A stretch of DNA of 64,000 nt. Origin: JBBIJR01 sp037445875 (lineage in GTDB: Bacteria; CLD3; SB21). The position numbers and the translations under genes were made by a program. Positions 15,490 through 24,964 of the stretch are shown here, one piece after another; position 1 is the first letter of the stretch; each line of letters opens with the position of its first letter. The stretch covers positions 1-64,000 of the forward strand of contig JBBIJR010000007.1 of NCBI GenBank assembly GCA_037445875.1, given 5' to 3'. The notes beneath the pieces are model-generated. The model was not told the DNA's origin, searched no databases, and saw only the letters and a program-made list of their open reading frames with translations.

Positions 15490-17103
15490 CTACTTGTTCA
15501 ACCAGACCTTTTCGAACTTCCGGTAAGCCGAGGAGTGCTGCTGGAAGTCCATCACGTACTCGCGCATCGGCACCACGGACACGGAGTGGGCAATGTCAAA
15601 CCAGGGGAGGTCGTCGTTGAACACTTTGCAGGCGTCTTTATAGATCCGGCTGCGTTCCACCGCATCGGCGGTGGCCATGCCCTCGCGGATGAGATTGTGC
15701 ATCGCGTCGCTTTTGTAGAAGGCGACGTTCGTCGAAGGCTTCTTCTGCGCGCTCGTCTTGTCCAGCAGGGGATAGAAGAAGAAATGCGGATCCGGCGCGT
15801 CGCCCACCCATCCGGAAATGGACAGGTCGTGCTCGCCGTTGCCGCGGCGCTGGAGGAATTCCTCCCAGGGATAGACCACGATATCGGTCTCGATACCGAC
15901 GGCTTTCAAGTCCTTCTGGATCAGCTCGGCCGCGCGGCGTCCGTTGGGCATATAGTCGCGCGCGATGGGCATGGTCCACAGCTTACACTTGAAGCCGTTG
16001 GGAAATCCCGCCTCCGCCAGCAGGTCCCGCGACTTCTGCGGATCGAAGGGGGTGAAGTGGATTTCTTCGTTGTACCCCAGCAGGATCGGCGGAATCGGGT
16101 TCTTGGCGGGCCGCCCCAGCGCTCCGAACACTTCCTTAACGAGACTGTCGCGGTTGATCGCGTACACAATGGCCTGGCGGACCTTGAGGTTATTGAACGG
16201 CTTCTTCTCCGTGTTGATCGCCAGATACCCGACGTTGAGTCCCGGCTGCTTGGAGTACTTCACTCCCGGGGTATGTTCGATCTCATCGATGTCGGCCTGG
16301 TCGGGCGTGGCCATGATGTCGATCTGTCCGGCTTTGAGCATCTGCCACCGAAGCCGGGCGTCCGGGATTGGTTTCAGCACGAGCGTATCTACGTACGGCC
16401 GGCCGTCCCAGTACTGATCGAACGCGGAGGTGATGATCGTACCGTCCGGTTCCCAGCTGACGAAGCGGAACGGCCCGCATCCGACCGGGTTGCGCCAGAA
16501 GTCCTTACCGTATCGGGCGATAGCGGACGGGCTGACGATGGCCATGAAATTGAGCGAAAGTAGATTGAGGAACGTCGCGTCCTTCCTGAACAGGACAAAT
16601 TCGACGGTGGAATCGTTGACCGCGCGCACCTCTCTGAGGATGCGGTCCATGTCGAAGTTGCGCCAGAAGTCGAAATCCTGACCTCGGTGAAACCTGTGCC
16701 GGGGGTCGTGCTGCCGCTCGATCGAAACGACGACGGCGTCCGCGTTGAACGCGGTACTGTCGTGAAACGTGACACCGGTTCGCAAGAAAAACGTGTACCG
16801 CAGTCCGTCCGGTGAGATTTCCCACGAGCGGGCCAGCGCCGGATCGATCGCGGTGCGGCCGGCGCGTTGACGGACGAGACCGTCGAAAAGGTTGCCCACG
16901 ACGATCGTGGACTCCGTTTCCTTCGTCAAGGCGGGGTCGAGGGTGATCGGCGGGCCGTTCTTCGCAAAGGTCAGTGTGCCTCCGCGTTTGGGCTTGAACG
17001 TTTCGACCTTGGCTTCCTCGGTCTTGGTCTCGGACTTTCCGCAGCCCGCAGCCACAAAACCGAGAAAGGCCGCAGCGGACACATACGTTATCAGGGTTCT
17101 CAT
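15490..17103 (-). CDS. ABC-transporter oligopeptide-binding lipoprotein (SBP family 5)
   Basis: 537 aa. The lipobox FVAAGC puts the mature lipid-anchored cysteine at residue 21. The body follows the DppA/OppA plan: RGGTLTFAKNGPPITLDPAL, a LFDGLV loop, LARSWEISPDGLRYTFFLR, then the family-5 signature region VTFHDSTAFNADAVVVSIER. It ends with YVMDFQQHSSAYRKFEKVWL. It would bind peptides, or a related solute such as nickel or a glycoside, and deliver it to an ABC permease. No permease or ATPase gene is adjacent in this window, so it is either an orphan or depends on distant partners. Confidence 0.9.
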   Translation of the reverse strand: MRTLITYVSAAAFLGFVAAGCGKSETKTEEAKVETFKPKRGGTLTFAKNGPPITLDPALTKETESTIVVGNLFDGLVRQRAGRTAIDPALARSWEISPDGLRYTFFLRTGVTFHDSTAFNADAVVVSIERQHDPRHRFHRGQDFDFWRNFDMDRILREVRAVNDSTVEFVLFRKDATFLNLLSLNFMAIVSPSAIARYGKDFWRNPVGCGPFRFVSWEPDGTIITSAFDQYWDGRPYVDTLVLKPIPDARLRWQMLKAGQIDIMATPDQADIDEIEHTPGVKYSKQPGLNVGYLAINTEKKPFNNLKVRQAIVYAINRDSLVKEVFGALGRPAKNPIPPILLGYNEEIHFTPFDPQKSRDLLAEAGFPNGFKCKLWTMPIARDYMPNGRRAAELIQKDLKAVGIETDIVVYPWEEFLQRRGNGEHDLSISGWVGDAPDPHFFFYPLLDKTSAQKKPSTNVAFYKSDAMHNLIREGMATADAVERSRIYKDACKVFNDDLPWFDIAHSVSVVPMREYVMDFQQHSSAYRKFEKVWLNK

Positions 17104-17181
17104 AATCCCATCCTTCCGTAGTAAGAACGTGAGAGAAGCATCGTGGGGCCGCCGCCGTAGCGCCGGTAACCGGCGATGCGA

Positions 17182-19950
17182 TCAGGCATACGCGGGCTGA
17201 ATCTCATAGGCGGCGAGTTGATGAAAAAGATCCATCTTGATCCGCGCGTATTCGAGCACCTCCTGATTTTCCAGCGCCTGCTGTTTCAGGCCGTCGGCCG
17301 CGACGACGTATTTGTTCGTCATCAAGGCCTCCTGGATGAACGCCATCGAACCGGACGTTTCGGCGATGATGCTGTGGAGCGTGATCAGATAGAACATGCG
17401 GTACAACGAATCCTTGTCAAGCGCGCGCACTTCCTCCCGCGCCCGTGCAAGATAGTCCGGAAATTTGTCCGGCGCGATGGTGTACGTCTTTTCGGCCTCT
17501 TCGCCGGTTTCCGGATCGATGAGAGGTCTGCCCTCCTTGTCTTTCTTGGTCACCTTGACGTCGATCTTGCCGTATTGTCCCGCAAAACAGCGTTCCAGCA
17601 CCGCGTCCAGGGGGAGCGGCTCCGCAGGAATCGGCTGTCCGAGGTCCTTTTTCAGCCGTTCGACCAGCTGGCGTACGCCCAATTCGACTCGGAGTTCGCT
17701 GGATCGCAGTTTCGTGGACGCGTAGCTGAGCAGGGCCAGGGCTTCATCGCTGAGTCCGAGCAGCTTCATCTGGGCCTTGACCTCGTCGCCGACCATCCGA
17801 TTGACGAAACCCAGCATCTGCGCCCGCTGATCGGCCTGCTTGCGCAGGGTCTGAATGTCGATGTTCTCCCGGGCCTCTTTGTATTCGTACTGCTCCAGAA
17901 TTCGCTGGGCGTCGATGTTCTTGATGCTCCGCAGAAGGTCGGTCTGGGTCATCCGGATAAACGGCCGCTTGCCCTTGCGCCGCAATTCGTGCACCTCGAC
18001 GTCCCAGCCGGAGGATATGAACTGTGCGATAATGATGCTGCGGATCTTCTCGTACTTTCCGTAGTACGCGACGGGGAATTCGCCGCGGCTCTCAGACAAC
18101 CTCTTCTGCTGCTCGTCCTCGTTGGTGAGCATATCGAGGAATTTGTCGTCGATGATCTTATAGACTTTTTCGCGCAGGTCCATCCGCGCGGCCTGGAGTT
18201 CATCCTGGTGATTGGGTTTGCTCAGGATGTAGTCGAACAACATCTGTTCGTCGAGCAGTTTCAGAGCGTACATCAACTCGCGGTTATTGATGTAGTGGTA
18301 CAGGATGATCCACTGTTCGTCGAACGTCCGGTCCTTGAGCGGTTTGTGTTTTTCTGCGTCCGGTACGGCGAGATGCTGGCGGTCGAAACCGTTGTAGTAC
18401 AAAGTTTCCCGGCCCCCGTGCGTGCCGTCATACTCGTAGCGCAGCTTCTTGACTTCCTTGAAGAGCAGGATGCGTCGGGTGAAGCTGTATGTGAGGGCCA
18501 GCCGCCCGGCCAGCACGCGAATGATCTGGTCCGACACGACGTCCCCAAGGTCGTTCATCAGGAGCGCGGCGATATAGAAGGACATCAGGGCGGCGGCATG
18601 GCGGTTTTCGGCGGCGCGTTCGATGAAGATCTCGTGGATCAGGGGGAAATCGTCCTGCTTGGTGAGGTAGTGGCGGAAGCGTTGCTGGACCGCCTCAAAA
18701 CCCTCCAGCGAAGTCGTGTTGGTCATCATCCGGTTCAGGAAAAAACGGATTTCCAGATCGGGGATCCTCGAGCGATACTGAGGGGGTAGATTGCCCATCA
18801 CCGCCTCGCTGTACACGGCCTCCACGTTCAGTTTGAAATTCCCGCACACCATGCGCATGAGGTCCTCGTTGAGCTTCACCTGGGACTCCGGAGCGAGCAG
18901 CAGTTTACCCAGGGCGTACATGACGAGGTGCTTGGTTTTCGGCTTGTAGTCCCGGATCAATTCGAGGGTGAAGCGGATGAAACCTTCGTTGCCGGTCTGT
19001 GTCATGATGTGGCGCAGCCGACGTTCGTCGAAAAAGTAGTAGACGATGCCTTCGAGATTTTCGTACGCGGTCAGTTCACGGATGACGCGGGTCCGGGCGT
19101 TCTTCGAAAGGCTCTCGCCCTTCTGCTGTTCGATCAGCCCGATGGTCTTCGTGATCTCGGAGTTCAGCTGCGCGTCCAATTTCTGAATGGCCGAAACGAG
19201 CCCGGAATCCTGGCGAATCGACTGCATGAATTCATAGAGATCGGGCAGGGCGGTCTCGGCTTCCCCCACCTCCTTGATGCGGTCGAACAGAAAATCGACG
19301 ACGTACTCGGAAAAACCGTACGGCTGAATTTCTTCTCGAATGATGTCCTTGAAAAAGACCGGATACACGTCCGCATCGAGGTCCAGCTTGCCTCCCCATC
19401 CGTCCTGTGCTTTCTTGTAGCCGGCGAGATAGATCTTGTCGGCAAACCCGGCGAACTGATGGACCAGTTCGACCATCGCCTCCGCGTCGTTGTGTTTCTT
19501 CAGAAAGTCGCGATAGAGATTGATCACGCGGCTGAAGCGTTCCACATCGTCGTCGGCCTCCAGATACGGCTGGAGCGTTTCAAATACGGATGTGATCTGG
19601 CTGGCGGTGAACTCCACGAAATCCGGGACCGACTTCAGCGGAGCCGGCTGGCCGCTGAAGAGGAACCCGTCGATCTGTTCCCCCGTCAGCTTTTGGTCGC
19701 TCAGGTAGTCGTACAGCTTCATGTACAGCATGCGGTGCGTGATGAAGAACGACGGCAGCGAATCGTAGCTGCGGGCAATCGTCTTGTTTTCCTCGAGGGA
19801 GATCAGCAGATTCATCAACGCTTTGAGAGCGGCCTTGGAATGCTCGGGGCTTACAGGCAGGCGTCCGTGGATCTCGTCGATGTACGACTCATACATGTCC
19901 CGCGTGTCGTCGTCCACCCCGACGGTCACGACGTGCTTGATATCGATCAT
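17182..19950 (-). CDS. Unrecognised large cytosolic protein (922 aa)
   Basis: I do not recognise a family. No signal peptide or membrane helix is visible. The protein looks mainly alpha-helical and strongly charged, with repeated patterns of Leu/Ile/Tyr every 3-4 residues (for example IIAQFISSGWDVEVHELRR). A Gly-containing loop occurs at DGTHGGRETLYYNG. Near the C-terminus a hairpin-like segment has KVTKKDKEGRPLIDPETGEE, the pattern of a beta-ribbon between helices. No Walker, HEXXH, helicase or kinase motif was found. The gene starts 24 nt after the stop of the acyl-CoA synthetase, so a shared transcript is likely, and a link with fatty-acid or lipid metabolism is possible. Codon use looks like that of its neighbours. 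Confidence 0.85.
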   Translation of the reverse strand: MIDIKHVVTVGVDDDTRDMYESYIDEIHGRLPVSPEHSKAALKALMNLLISLEENKTIARSYDSLPSFFITHRMLYMKLYDYLSDQKLTGEQIDGFLFSGQPAPLKSVPDFVEFTASQITSVFETLQPYLEADDDVERFSRVINLYRDFLKKHNDAEAMVELVHQFAGFADKIYLAGYKKAQDGWGGKLDLDADVYPVFFKDIIREEIQPYGFSEYVVDFLFDRIKEVGEAETALPDLYEFMQSIRQDSGLVSAIQKLDAQLNSEITKTIGLIEQQKGESLSKNARTRVIRELTAYENLEGIVYYFFDERRLRHIMTQTGNEGFIRFTLELIRDYKPKTKHLVMYALGKLLLAPESQVKLNEDLMRMVCGNFKLNVEAVYSEAVMGNLPPQYRSRIPDLEIRFFLNRMMTNTTSLEGFEAVQQRFRHYLTKQDDFPLIHEIFIERAAENRHAAALMSFYIAALLMNDLGDVVSDQIIRVLAGRLALTYSFTRRILLFKEVKKLRYEYDGTHGGRETLYYNGFDRQHLAVPDAEKHKPLKDRTFDEQWIILYHYINNRELMYALKLLDEQMLFDYILSKPNHQDELQAARMDLREKVYKIIDDKFLDMLTNEDEQQKRLSESRGEFPVAYYGKYEKIRSIIIAQFISSGWDVEVHELRRKGKRPFIRMTQTDLLRSIKNIDAQRILEQYEYKEARENIDIQTLRKQADQRAQMLGFVNRMVGDEVKAQMKLLGLSDEALALLSYASTKLRSSELRVELGVRQLVERLKKDLGQPIPAEPLPLDAVLERCFAGQYGKIDVKVTKKDKEGRPLIDPETGEEAEKTYTIAPDKFPDYLARAREEVRALDKDSLYRMFYLITLHSIIAETSGSMAFIQEALMTNKYVVAADGLKQQALENQEVLEYARIKMDLFHQLAAYEIQPAYA

Positions 19951-19974
19951 GTCCGCGTGGTCCTGTTCAGCTGG

Positions 19975-21801
19975 TTAAGAAATATCCGCTTCCGTGGCGG
20001 CCTGGGCTTCCTTCGTATATAGATTCTCGATGATGCTCACGAAGTTTTCGATAATGACGTTGCGTTTCATCTTCAGCGTGGGCGTCAGCTCGCCGCTCTC
20101 GATCGTGAAGGCTTTGGGCAGCAGGGCAAATCTTCTCACCTTCTCATACCGCGCCAGCCCGGCCTTTTCCTGCACGTCCTGAATTTCCTTGTCAACCAGC
20201 GAATAGATCTTTGCGTTGTCGATCAACTCCTCCTCGCTGTTGAACGGGATGCGATTCGCCTCGGCGAGCGCGCGCAGTTTGTCGAACTTCGGAACGATCA
20301 GGGCGGCGATGAAGTTGCGCTTATCGCCGATCACCATGGCCTGTTCGACGTACGGCACGGTAACGAGCAGGTTCTCGATCGGCTGGGGTGCGACGTTCTT
20401 GCCTCCGGAGGTGACGATGATGTTCTTCTTCCGGTCGGTGATGACGAGATAGTTGTCGGAATCAAGGTACCCTACGTCGCCTGTGTGGAACCAGCCTTCC
20501 GCATCGATCACCTCGCGGGTCGCCTTCTCGTTCTTGTAGTATCCGATCATGACGTGAGGGCCGCGGGTCAGGATTTCGCCGTCGGCAGCGATCTTGACTT
20601 CCACGTCCTCGACGGTGCGCCCCACCGTGCCGAACTTGACGAGTTCCGGCCGATTGACGGTAATGACCGGCGAGGTTTCGGTGAGCCCGTACCCCTCCAG
20701 GATGATCACGCCGAGATTGGCGAAGAACTCGCCGATCTCTTTCGACAGGGGTGCGCCGCCCGATACCATGAATCGGATGCGCCCGCCCAGTCGGCCGCGC
20801 AGCTTGGAAAACACGAGTTTGTCCGCCAGCCTGTAGCTGAAACCCCTGGTGCCCGTTTGACGCGCCTTGCGTCCGACTTCCTGCGCCCACGCAAAGATCT
20901 TCCTCCGGATCGGCGGGGCCTGGGCCAATCCGTCCTGGATGCGGCCGTACATCTTTTCGAAGAGGCGGGGCACGGACGCCATCAGCGTGGGCCGCACCTC
21001 ACCCATGTTCTGGGCCACGGCGTCTATGTTCTCCGCATACCCGATCGTGCATCCGTTGAAGAGGGCGACGAAGTGTCCGGCCGTACGCTCGAAAATATGC
21101 GAAAGCGGCAGAAAGGCGAGAAAGACCTCGCCGCTTTCGATCGGAATGCACCGGCTACATGCGACGGTGTTGGTAATCAGATTGTTGTGGCTGAGCATGA
21201 CGCCCTTGGGCAGGCCGGTCGTGCCGGAGGTATAGATGATCGTGGCCACGTCCTGGCGCCCGATCGGCTTGAGCGCGTCCTGCAGATAGCTCGGGTTCGT
21301 CTCTGCGAATTTCTTGCCCAGCGCCTGCAGCTCGTCGAAGCGCATGACGTAGTCTTTGAGCTTGTCCTGTTTGGAGATCAAGACGGCATGCGTGAGGGCC
21401 GGGCACTGGTCTTTGACGGCGATCACCTTGGCCAGTTGTTCCGAGTCGGAAGCGAACACGATCTTGGAGTCCGAGTCCTGCAGGATGTACTCCACCTGCT
21501 TGGAGGAAAGGTTTGGATAGATGGGTACAGTCGCCGCGCCGAGGCTCAGGACCGCGTAGTCCGCCATGGCCCATTCCTCCTGCGTCGGCGAGAGGACAGC
21601 CACCTTGTCGCCCTTCTTGACGCCGAGGGACGCCATTCCCAACGCGAGGTTCTTGACGATCTCTCCGACGTGCTTGTAGGTGAGCCCGCGGTAGGCGCCG
21701 CCCCGCTTGCTCATGTACAGGATCTTGGTGCCGTACTTCGAGACGCTCTCGAAGAACATGTCGCCGAGGCTCTTGACTTTAGGGTTCGCTAGCGGGTCCA
21801 T
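19975..21801 (-). CDS. fadD: Long-chain fatty acyl-CoA synthetase (AMP-forming)
   Basis: 608 aa, in the range of the long-chain ACSL-type enzymes (AMP-dependent synthetase FAA1-like group). The phosphate-binding loop is IIYTSGTTGLPKGVMLSH, the adenine-binding region is EGYGLTETSP, and the hinge is GDVGYLDSDNYLVITDRKK; the last gives the IVTSGGKNVAP motif near the end. The enzyme activates fatty acids with ATP to acyl-adenylate and then to acyl-CoA, at the membrane face. It is probably the first gene of a two-gene unit with the 922-aa protein. The symbol is used in the broad sense of fadD-like; exact chain-length preference cannot be told. Confidence 0.9.
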   Translation of the reverse strand: MDPLANPKVKSLGDMFFESVSKYGTKILYMSKRGGAYRGLTYKHVGEIVKNLALGMASLGVKKGDKVAVLSPTQEEWAMADYAVLSLGAATVPIYPNLSSKQVEYILQDSDSKIVFASDSEQLAKVIAVKDQCPALTHAVLISKQDKLKDYVMRFDELQALGKKFAETNPSYLQDALKPIGRQDVATIIYTSGTTGLPKGVMLSHNNLITNTVACSRCIPIESGEVFLAFLPLSHIFERTAGHFVALFNGCTIGYAENIDAVAQNMGEVRPTLMASVPRLFEKMYGRIQDGLAQAPPIRRKIFAWAQEVGRKARQTGTRGFSYRLADKLVFSKLRGRLGGRIRFMVSGGAPLSKEIGEFFANLGVIILEGYGLTETSPVITVNRPELVKFGTVGRTVEDVEVKIAADGEILTRGPHVMIGYYKNEKATREVIDAEGWFHTGDVGYLDSDNYLVITDRKKNIIVTSGGKNVAPQPIENLLVTVPYVEQAMVIGDKRNFIAALIVPKFDKLRALAEANRIPFNSEEELIDNAKIYSLVDKEIQDVQEKAGLARYEKVRRFALLPKAFTIESGELTPTLKMKRNVIIENFVSIIENLYTKEAQAATEADIS

Positions 21802-22277
21802 ACGGAAACTCCTTCACTTGGGAAAGGCTTATCATGTGAGAGAAACACGTATCGGGTGATCCGACCGGTCACCGGGAATGCAATAAGCTAATGTAAAACA
21901 AAAGGGAAAAAAACGCAAAGGTTAGATGCGCCGATGGGAACAGGCGGCCACGCGGTCCTTTCGACGGCGCCTGCGGTGTTCCCAAGCCCGGCGCCGGACA
22001 TTCATCGTGGTCGAAGGATCGCGGTTCCTTTGATCATTACAGAAATATCACGCCTCAGCACTCGTGATCCACGGACGCACTCTGCCCGCCAGATACCTGG
22101 TGTCGAAGCCCGAAGGGCTGCCATTTCTCTAAATGAGGACTCCAAGAAGAGGGATGCGAAACCCTGAAAGGGCGGCTTTCCATAGCGTCTGATTGCGTTT
22201 GCCTACGGTTGTCCAGCACTTGGTTGCCGAAGGGATGTGCCTCGCTCTTGCATGTGTCCTCAGAAGAAGTGTTCACT
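21802..22277. other. Intergenic region between fadD-like gene and bshC
   Basis: About 475 bp. No gene, tRNA or known motif could be supported. Immediately upstream of fadD the stretch from 21890 to 21920 is A/T-rich and may hold its promoter, but no clear -35/-10 pair with 17-bp spacing was found. Confidence 0.4.
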
Positions 22278-23921
22278 TCACATCTCCACTGCGATCACCT
22301 GATGCCCAATGGCTGTGATGGACACACGACGGAACAGGAACTCGACGAAGTTCCAGTTGTACTTGTTGAGGAAGTACAACGATGCGAGCTTGCGCTCCTG
22401 GAAGGAGCCGGCCGGGCAGAGGTGGTCGACGGCACGCTGAATCTGACCGACCAGCTGTTCGCTGTTGCGCTTCTCGGCGGCGAGGGTTTTGTCGCGCAGG
22501 ACCGAAATGGCCTGGTCGATCTTGCTTCCGGCGGTTTCCACCGCCCCCCGCAGGGACGCATCGACGGCGCCCACCACACTGCCCAATTCGTCCAAGTTTT
22601 TCCTGTTGGTCTCGGCCCATCGCTCGAACGCCGAAAGAATACTGCGTCCCCCCTGCCGCAGGACAAGCTCGTCCACCAGCGTGTTCGGACGATTGAGCAG
22701 GTCCGGCAGCAGCAGTCCGTTCCGGTCGAGTATCTTGGCGATCTTCTTTTCGACAAGCGTGGCAAAGGGGCGGGGCAATACCATCGGCTGGATCACGCCG
22801 AAGTGTCCGTAGAGCGGCTTGAGCTGTGCCCAGTAGGCGATCTCCGACGGACCCGCTACGTAAGCGAACGTGGGTAGCAGGTGGTCCTGCACGATCGGAC
22901 GCAGGGCGACGTTGGGGATGAAGCTCTCCGGTGCCGCCGCCACCCGGTCGAGCAGCGCCGCGCGGTGGGCCGCAGCATGCTCGGGCGTGAGGCGGAACTT
23001 TTCCATTCCGGGTTCCTCGTACGGAAGCCGGTCTCCGCGGGATTTCCGGAGAAATAGATTCGTCGGCTTTCCGTCCAACTGCGGCGTATAACCGCGGGCG
23101 GTGATCGCTGCGGACTGCTCGGCCAGCAGCCGATTCGTGGTTTGCGGGTCCTCGATCTCCATCCTGAACAGCGGCGCTGCCATCACTTTGAATTCCGGGT
23201 CCGATGGATCCATGAGCACGAGACCGTACCCGCCGAGAAGCCGGGCCAGCCAGCGTGCAAACCCTTCACCCATCGTGCGGCCTGGCCGGTAAGCGCTCCG
23301 TAGTTCATGGAATAGTTCCTCGGAAAAGTCCGTCCTTCCAAGCTGCGTCCGCATTTCTTCCATCGCCGCCGTGATGGAATTCTCCAGCACGAGATTCCCG
23401 ATCGGTGTCCGCGGACGGTTATCGGGGTCTGCAGGACCGTAGGAGATCTTCTTGAGCTGATTGTCCTGCGTCAGAATGCGGACGGAACTCACTTCCTGAA
23501 AATCATGGTCCTCCAGCTCGAGCCAGAAAACGGGGACGAACTCGTGCGCGGGCCATTGTTTCTTGAATTCGTTGCACCACAGAACGGTCGCGATCGCCTT
23601 CAGTAGCGTAAGCATCGGGCCGCCAAAAAGGCCCATCTGCTGCCCCGTCACGACCGCGGCGGTCGAAGGGTGCCGCAGCTTCTCGATGGAGGCGAGAACG
23701 GCAGGAGCGCCGCCGAACGCCCGGTTTTGCCGAAGGAGCACGTCCGCGAGGCGAGACCGGTCCAGCGGCCGGCCGCTCAATCGCTTCAACAGCCCCTGCA
23801 CAACGGACGTGTCTCCTCGGTCCACGGCAAAGAACCCGGCCACTTTCGGGTAGTCGTATAGGTAGTCGAGGAAAAGCGAGTTCTGGTCGAGCGAGATGTC
23901 CTTGAACGAGAGCGTGTTCAT
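22278..23921 (-). CDS. bshC: Bacillithiol biosynthesis cysteine-adding enzyme BshC
   Basis: 547 aa, the normal BshC length. It has the family signature AAVVTGQQMGLFGGPMLTLL, the motif FVPVFWLELEDHDFQEVSSV (most members read PVFWxAxEDHDxxE) and a long coiled-coil segment near the C-terminus. BshC joins cysteine to glucosaminyl-malate to make bacillithiol, the main low-molecular-weight thiol of Firmicutes and many FCB bacteria. Its ATG overlaps the stop of the glycosyltransferase upstream by 4 nt, so it is the last gene of the glycan cluster. BshA and BshB are not in this window: the neighbouring GT does not show the BshA N-terminus. Confidence 0.93.
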   Translation of the reverse strand: MNTLSFKDISLDQNSLFLDYLYDYPKVAGFFAVDRGDTSVVQGLLKRLSGRPLDRSRLADVLLRQNRAFGGAPAVLASIEKLRHPSTAAVVTGQQMGLFGGPMLTLLKAIATVLWCNEFKKQWPAHEFVPVFWLELEDHDFQEVSSVRILTQDNQLKKISYGPADPDNRPRTPIGNLVLENSITAAMEEMRTQLGRTDFSEELFHELRSAYRPGRTMGEGFARWLARLLGGYGLVLMDPSDPEFKVMAAPLFRMEIEDPQTTNRLLAEQSAAITARGYTPQLDGKPTNLFLRKSRGDRLPYEEPGMEKFRLTPEHAAAHRAALLDRVAAAPESFIPNVALRPIVQDHLLPTFAYVAGPSEIAYWAQLKPLYGHFGVIQPMVLPRPFATLVEKKIAKILDRNGLLLPDLLNRPNTLVDELVLRQGGRSILSAFERWAETNRKNLDELGSVVGAVDASLRGAVETAGSKIDQAISVLRDKTLAAEKRNSEQLVGQIQRAVDHLCPAGSFQERKLASLYFLNKYNWNFVEFLFRRVSITAIGHQVIAVEM

Positions 23922-24964
23922 GCGGCAGCTTCTTTCGGCATGATGGATTGGTACGCCGCGAGCGTTTTTTCCGCGATGCGCGGCCAGAGGAATTCATTCT
24001 TGATATGGTCTTTCAGATGGTTCGTAGGGACAAGGCCCGCGGCGGTTTCGATGCCGCGGCGGATCGAATCGACGGACCCGGGATCGACATACGTCGCGCG
24101 GTCGCCGAAGTATTCCTGTGTTCCTCCGTGGGGCGTGATCACGACCCGCGCGCCCGCCAGGCCGGCTTCCAGTGCAGCTATTCCGGGCGTTTCGTAGAAC
24201 GACGGCAGTACAAAAACCCGGCAGGCGGCGTACGCCGAGGCGAGCAGATCGGAATCGTTGGGCAGACCCTCGATGATCCGGATGTGCCTGGCCGAAGCCG
24301 CCTCTTGCAGGCACGTCTCGCTGTACGCGTTGCGGTGGACCTTGCCGATGATCACGGTCGGCAGATCCAGGTTCCGAACGGCGCGAATGAGGTTCAACAC
24401 GTTCTTGCGATGGGAACCGATGTGGCCGACGTTGAGTATGAAATCGCGGACGCGGTATTGCCGGTAGAACGGTTCCGGATCGGCGTTCAGAAAGCGGCCG
24501 TCCACACCGTTGGGAACAACACGGATGCGGTCGGAAGGAATACCGAGGCCGCGTTCCACCAGACGCGCTTCGGCGTCCGTGTTGGGCAGGTTGAGCACGG
24601 CCATTCTGCAGATGCGGGCGGAGAGCCCGTAGTCGCTCCAGATGCCGCGTCCAAACCATCCCGCGGCCCTTTCCAGCGCCCGGACCGTCCGTATGACACC
24701 CGGCCCGTGTCGCGTGAAGAAAATCGGTGAGACCACGGTGCGCAGACCGAACTGATGCAGACGCTGTGCGATCTCGAAAGTGCCGATGTTGGCGCCGAAC
24801 ACATGTGCCAGATCGTAATCCTCCGAACGGAAGGATGCCCAGGGATTGAACAACGTCGTTCGTACACCGAGCGGTTCGAGGTGGCGGGCCGTCTCGAGTA
24901 CCTGTGTGTGCGGGCCGCCGTGGACCATGGAAACGGACTGGAGGGAAACGAAAAGAACGTTCAT
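23918..24964 (-). CDS. GT4-family glycosyltransferase
   Basis: 348 aa from ATG 24964; the longer frame is discarded because ATG 24964 overlaps the upstream stop as ATGA and gives the expected first strand (MNVLFVSLQSVSMVHGG). Rossmann-type GT-B features include ILNVGHIGSHRKNVLNLIRA in the donor half and the EX7E-like region FVLPSFYETPGIAALEAGLA. The enzyme would add a sugar to a membrane-linked glycan at the inner face. Neighbours are a polysaccharide deacetylase and bshC. BshA is unlikely because the protein lacks that family's N-terminal glycine-rich start. Confidence 0.87.
   Translation of the reverse strand: MNVLFVSLQSVSMVHGGPHTQVLETARHLEPLGVRTTLFNPWASFRSEDYDLAHVFGANIGTFEIAQRLHQFGLRTVVSPIFFTRHGPGVIRTVRALERAAGWFGRGIWSDYGLSARICRMAVLNLPNTDAEARLVERGLGIPSDRIRVVPNGVDGRFLNADPEPFYRQYRVRDFILNVGHIGSHRKNVLNLIRAVRNLDLPTVIIGKVHRNAYSETCLQEAASARHIRIIEGLPNDSDLLASAYAACRVFVLPSFYETPGIAALEAGLAGARVVITPHGGTQEYFGDRATYVDPGSVDSIRRGIETAAGLVPTNHLKDHIKNEFLWPRIAEKTLAAYQSIMPKEAAA

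Noticed and set aside
17176..18789. Long open frame opposite the 922-aa protein
   Set aside because: I considered whether this strand could be the true one, since the 922-aa protein is unrecognised. The minus frame has normal amino-acid balance, a short gap to fadD and regular start; the plus frame is broken and poor in normal features.
23918..24964. BshA (GlcNAc-malate transferase) next to bshC
   Set aside because: The location is tempting, but the N-terminus and the glycosyltransferase motifs do not read like BshA, and the deacetylase next door is NodB-type, not the LmbE-type BshB.
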